Shown here: piece by piece, positions 62,796 through 64,000 of the stretch
Position numbering within the stretch: the stretch's first letter is position 1
Layout of the letters: each line of letters starts with the position of its first letter
Assembly: GCF_040712075.1 (NCBI RefSeq)
Contig: NZ_JBFCVL010000009.1
Location: forward strand, 62,001-126,000
Source: Fodinicurvata sp. EGI_FJ10296
GTDB taxonomy: Bacteria > Pseudomonadota > Alphaproteobacteria > DSM-16000 > Inquilinaceae
Reading direction: 5' to 3'
Length of the DNA stretch: 64,000 bases
Program-made: the position numbers and the translations under genes
Notes under the pieces: model-generated
The model's input: only the letters and a program-made list of their open reading frames with translations
The model's database searches: none
Told to the model about the DNA's origin: nothing

Positions 62796-62809
62796 ACCGT
62801 CTGGACGGT
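62796..62809. promoter_or_regulatory. Candidate TetR operator
   Basis: ACCGTC-TG-GACGGT is a perfect palindrome immediately upstream of the TetR gene. The CCGTCTGGACGG core is of the kind bound by AcrR-type efflux regulators. Its position would let the repressor block transcription of the whole regulator-adaptor-pump operon. Confidence 0.6.
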
Positions 62810-62885
62810 TTGCAAGATGCAACATGTGCGCGATGGTGCACTGCGTCAAGCAATGATTGGAATGAGGGCCCGGAAAATGGAGCCG

Positions 62886-63791
62886 TCAGCGGGCGGGCAG
62901 CCCGTCGGCAAGCAGTGCGTGAATAACCGCCTGGATCCCGTCGCGGCCGCGGCCCTGAGCGGCCAGGGCGGCGTGACAGCGTTCGGCGGCTGTCAATCCG
63001 GGCAGCGAAAGCGACAGCTTGGCGGCCTCGTCCAGCGCGATCCGCAGGTCCTTGACGAAATGATCAATGAAGAAACCGGGCGCCATGTCGCCCTCGACCA
63101 TCTTGCGGCCGTGGATTCGCATCAGGAAGCTGTCGGCGGTGCCGGCCGCGAGCGACTCGACCAGGGCTTTCGCGTTCAGCCCGCCCGCCACGCCAAAGGC
63201 GAGCGCTTCGGCCACCCCCTGCAAAGTCGACGCAACGGCGATCTGGTTGGCGATCTTGGCCCTCGAACCGCTGCCGGGCGCGCCGAAATGATGGATGGCC
63301 GACGAGAAATGCGCGAGAACGGGGCGCGCGCGCTCCAGCTCGGCGTCGTGAGCGCCGACCAGCAGTGTCAGCGTTCCCTTCTGCGCCCCGCCCTGACCGC
63401 CGGTCATCGGGGCGTCGATGAATCCGACACCCCGCTCGGCCAGCCGGGCGGCAATGGCTTCCGCCAGAGCGGGCGACGAGGTGGTCAGGTCGACGGCCAG
63501 CGTGCCCGTCGCCATGGCGCCGGCCAGATTATCGCTGTTCGAACGTTCGCCCGGTCCGTTGCCGAGGTAAACCTGCTCGACCTCGGCCGGGGTGCCGAGA
63601 CAGGTGAACACGATGTCCGCGTCGAGGGCGGCAGCGGCCAGGCTGTCGGCGACCCGCGCCCCAGCGGCGGCGAGTTCGTCGACCACGGGCTTGTTTGTCC
63701 GCGTCGCTATGGTGACGGGATGGCCGGCGCGGACGAGGTGCCCAGCCACCGGGGCGCCCATGATTCCAAGTCCGACGAACGCGATTCTCAT
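62886..63791 (-). CDS. NAD(P)-dependent oxidoreductase, 3-hydroxyisobutyrate dehydrogenase family
   Basis: A 301-residue beta-hydroxyacid dehydrogenase. The N-terminal Rossmann motif is AFVGLGIMGAPVAGHLVRAGH; VDLTTSSPALAEAIAARLAERGVGFIDAPMTGGQGGAQKGTL near residue 120 is the substrate-binding signature; the catalytic Lys lies in GSRAKIANQIAVAS near residue 170. The family includes 3-hydroxyisobutyrate dehydrogenase and tartronate semialdehyde reductase; the exact substrate is not clear. GGGAG lies nine bases before ATG 63791; thirteen further upstream codons are open. The gene before it, at the right edge, runs in the same direction. Confidence 0.85.
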   Translation of the reverse strand: MRIAFVGLGIMGAPVAGHLVRAGHPVTIATRTNKPVVDELAAAGARVADSLAAAALDADIVFTCLGTPAEVEQVYLGNGPGERSNSDNLAGAMATGTLAVDLTTSSPALAEAIAARLAERGVGFIDAPMTGGQGGAQKGTLTLLVGAHDAELERARPVLAHFSSAIHHFGAPGSGSRAKIANQIAVASTLQGVAEALAFGVAGGLNAKALVESLAAGTADSFLMRIHGRKMVEGDMAPGFFIDHFVKDLRIALDEAAKLSLSLPGLTAAERCHAALAAQGRGRDGIQAVIHALLADGLPAR

Positions 63792-63902
63792 CGATCGGCT
63801 CCCGCTTGCCGTGGCGGCGCCAATCGACATCGGCGCCGGAACTGCAATCGTTCTACCGCCCGGATCGATAACGAGACAATCGCATTCTGGCGACCTGTGG
63901 CC

Positions 63903-64000
63903 TCAGACCAGCCTGTTGACGTTCGCCGGCCGGCTAACGGCGTGAGCGGCATCTTCCGGCGTACGGAATTGCTTCAGTGCTTCCGGTCCCTGGACGACCA
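63903..64000 (-). CDS. C-terminal end of an unidentified protein (cut by window edge)
   Basis: Only the last 32 codons are in the window: read from the right edge, the frame ends GPEALKQFRTPEDAAHAVSR then PANVNRLV and a TGA at 63905-63903. The other two minus-strand frames contain early stops, so this frame is the likely coding one. The family cannot be named from so short a tail. It is upstream of the hydroxyisobutyrate-dehydrogenase-like gene on the same strand. Confidence 0.45.
   Translation of the reverse strand, partial: VVQGPEALKQFRTPEDAAHAVSRPANVNRLV

Overview
The window is a GC-rich stretch of an alphaproteobacterial chromosome, most like the Rhodospirillales-type groups. The signs are GGAAC-N17-GTT-type EcfG (general stress response) promoter candidates, a methionine synthase split into two overlapping genes behind metF and an ArsR-methyltransferase fusion, split-off MlaA/MlaC genes, and dense same-strand blocks with ATGA/TGATG stop-start overlaps. 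I see no rRNA, tRNA, CRISPR array, insertion sequence or prophage.

Layout. 1-5.4 kb: myo-inositol catabolism, with an ABC ATPase (cut by the left edge), iolG and an HpcH/HpaI aldolase on the minus strand, diverging from iolD and an SDR dehydrogenase. 5.4-9.8 kb: a stress-type operon of three membrane/helical proteins (YqjD-like, holin-like, DUF3618) with an EcfG-type promoter, diverging from an internally deleted thioredoxin-reductase-like pseudogene with its own EcfG-type promoter; then a small membrane protein and a GyrI-like protein. 9.9-18.5 kb: miscellaneous metabolism (alpha/beta hydrolase, DsbA-like isomerase, frameshifted MmcQ/YjbR gene, acetamidase/formamidase, class V aminotransferase, acidic protein, RimK-like ATP-grasp ligase, iron alcohol dehydrogenase, AAA ATPase). 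18.7-20.9 kb: a serine beta-lactamase-like protein that has lost its catalytic residues, convergent with an AT-rich gene whose product matches the ribosome-inactivating-protein (ricin A / Shiga A1) rRNA N-glycosidase fold with all five active-site residues. 20.9-29.9 kb: a nine-gene carbohydrate uptake and catabolism cluster (GntR regulator, esterase, binding protein, two permeases, epimerase, oxidoreductase; divergent ATPase and tagaturonate/altronate-type reductase). 30-37 kb: cation efflux, TauE exporter, M20 peptidase, a second stress-type membrane set with two tiny hydrophobic peptides and an EcfG-type promoter, and mlaC-mlaA. 37-43 kb: methionine-cycle operon. 43-50 kb: DUF1622, chemoreceptor, MFS pump, pentapeptide protein, puuE and allA (ureide catabolism), a Fic-like remnant. 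50-64 kb: GNAT acetyltransferase, UvrD/PcrA helicase, PrmA, diguanylate cyclase, XRE regulator plus SulP transporter, an RND pump with adaptor and TetR regulator, and a 3-hydroxyisobutyrate-dehydrogenase-like gene.

The most interesting object is the ribosome-inactivating-protein-like gene at 19928-20482. It is a stand-alone catalytic domain of low GC content, with no signal peptide and no partner subunit, in an otherwise ordinary chromosomal setting. A second unusual theme is a run of in-frame 12- and 15-bp short tandem repeats in six places in the first 13.3 kb. All functions are inferred from reading translations and motifs; no database search was run.
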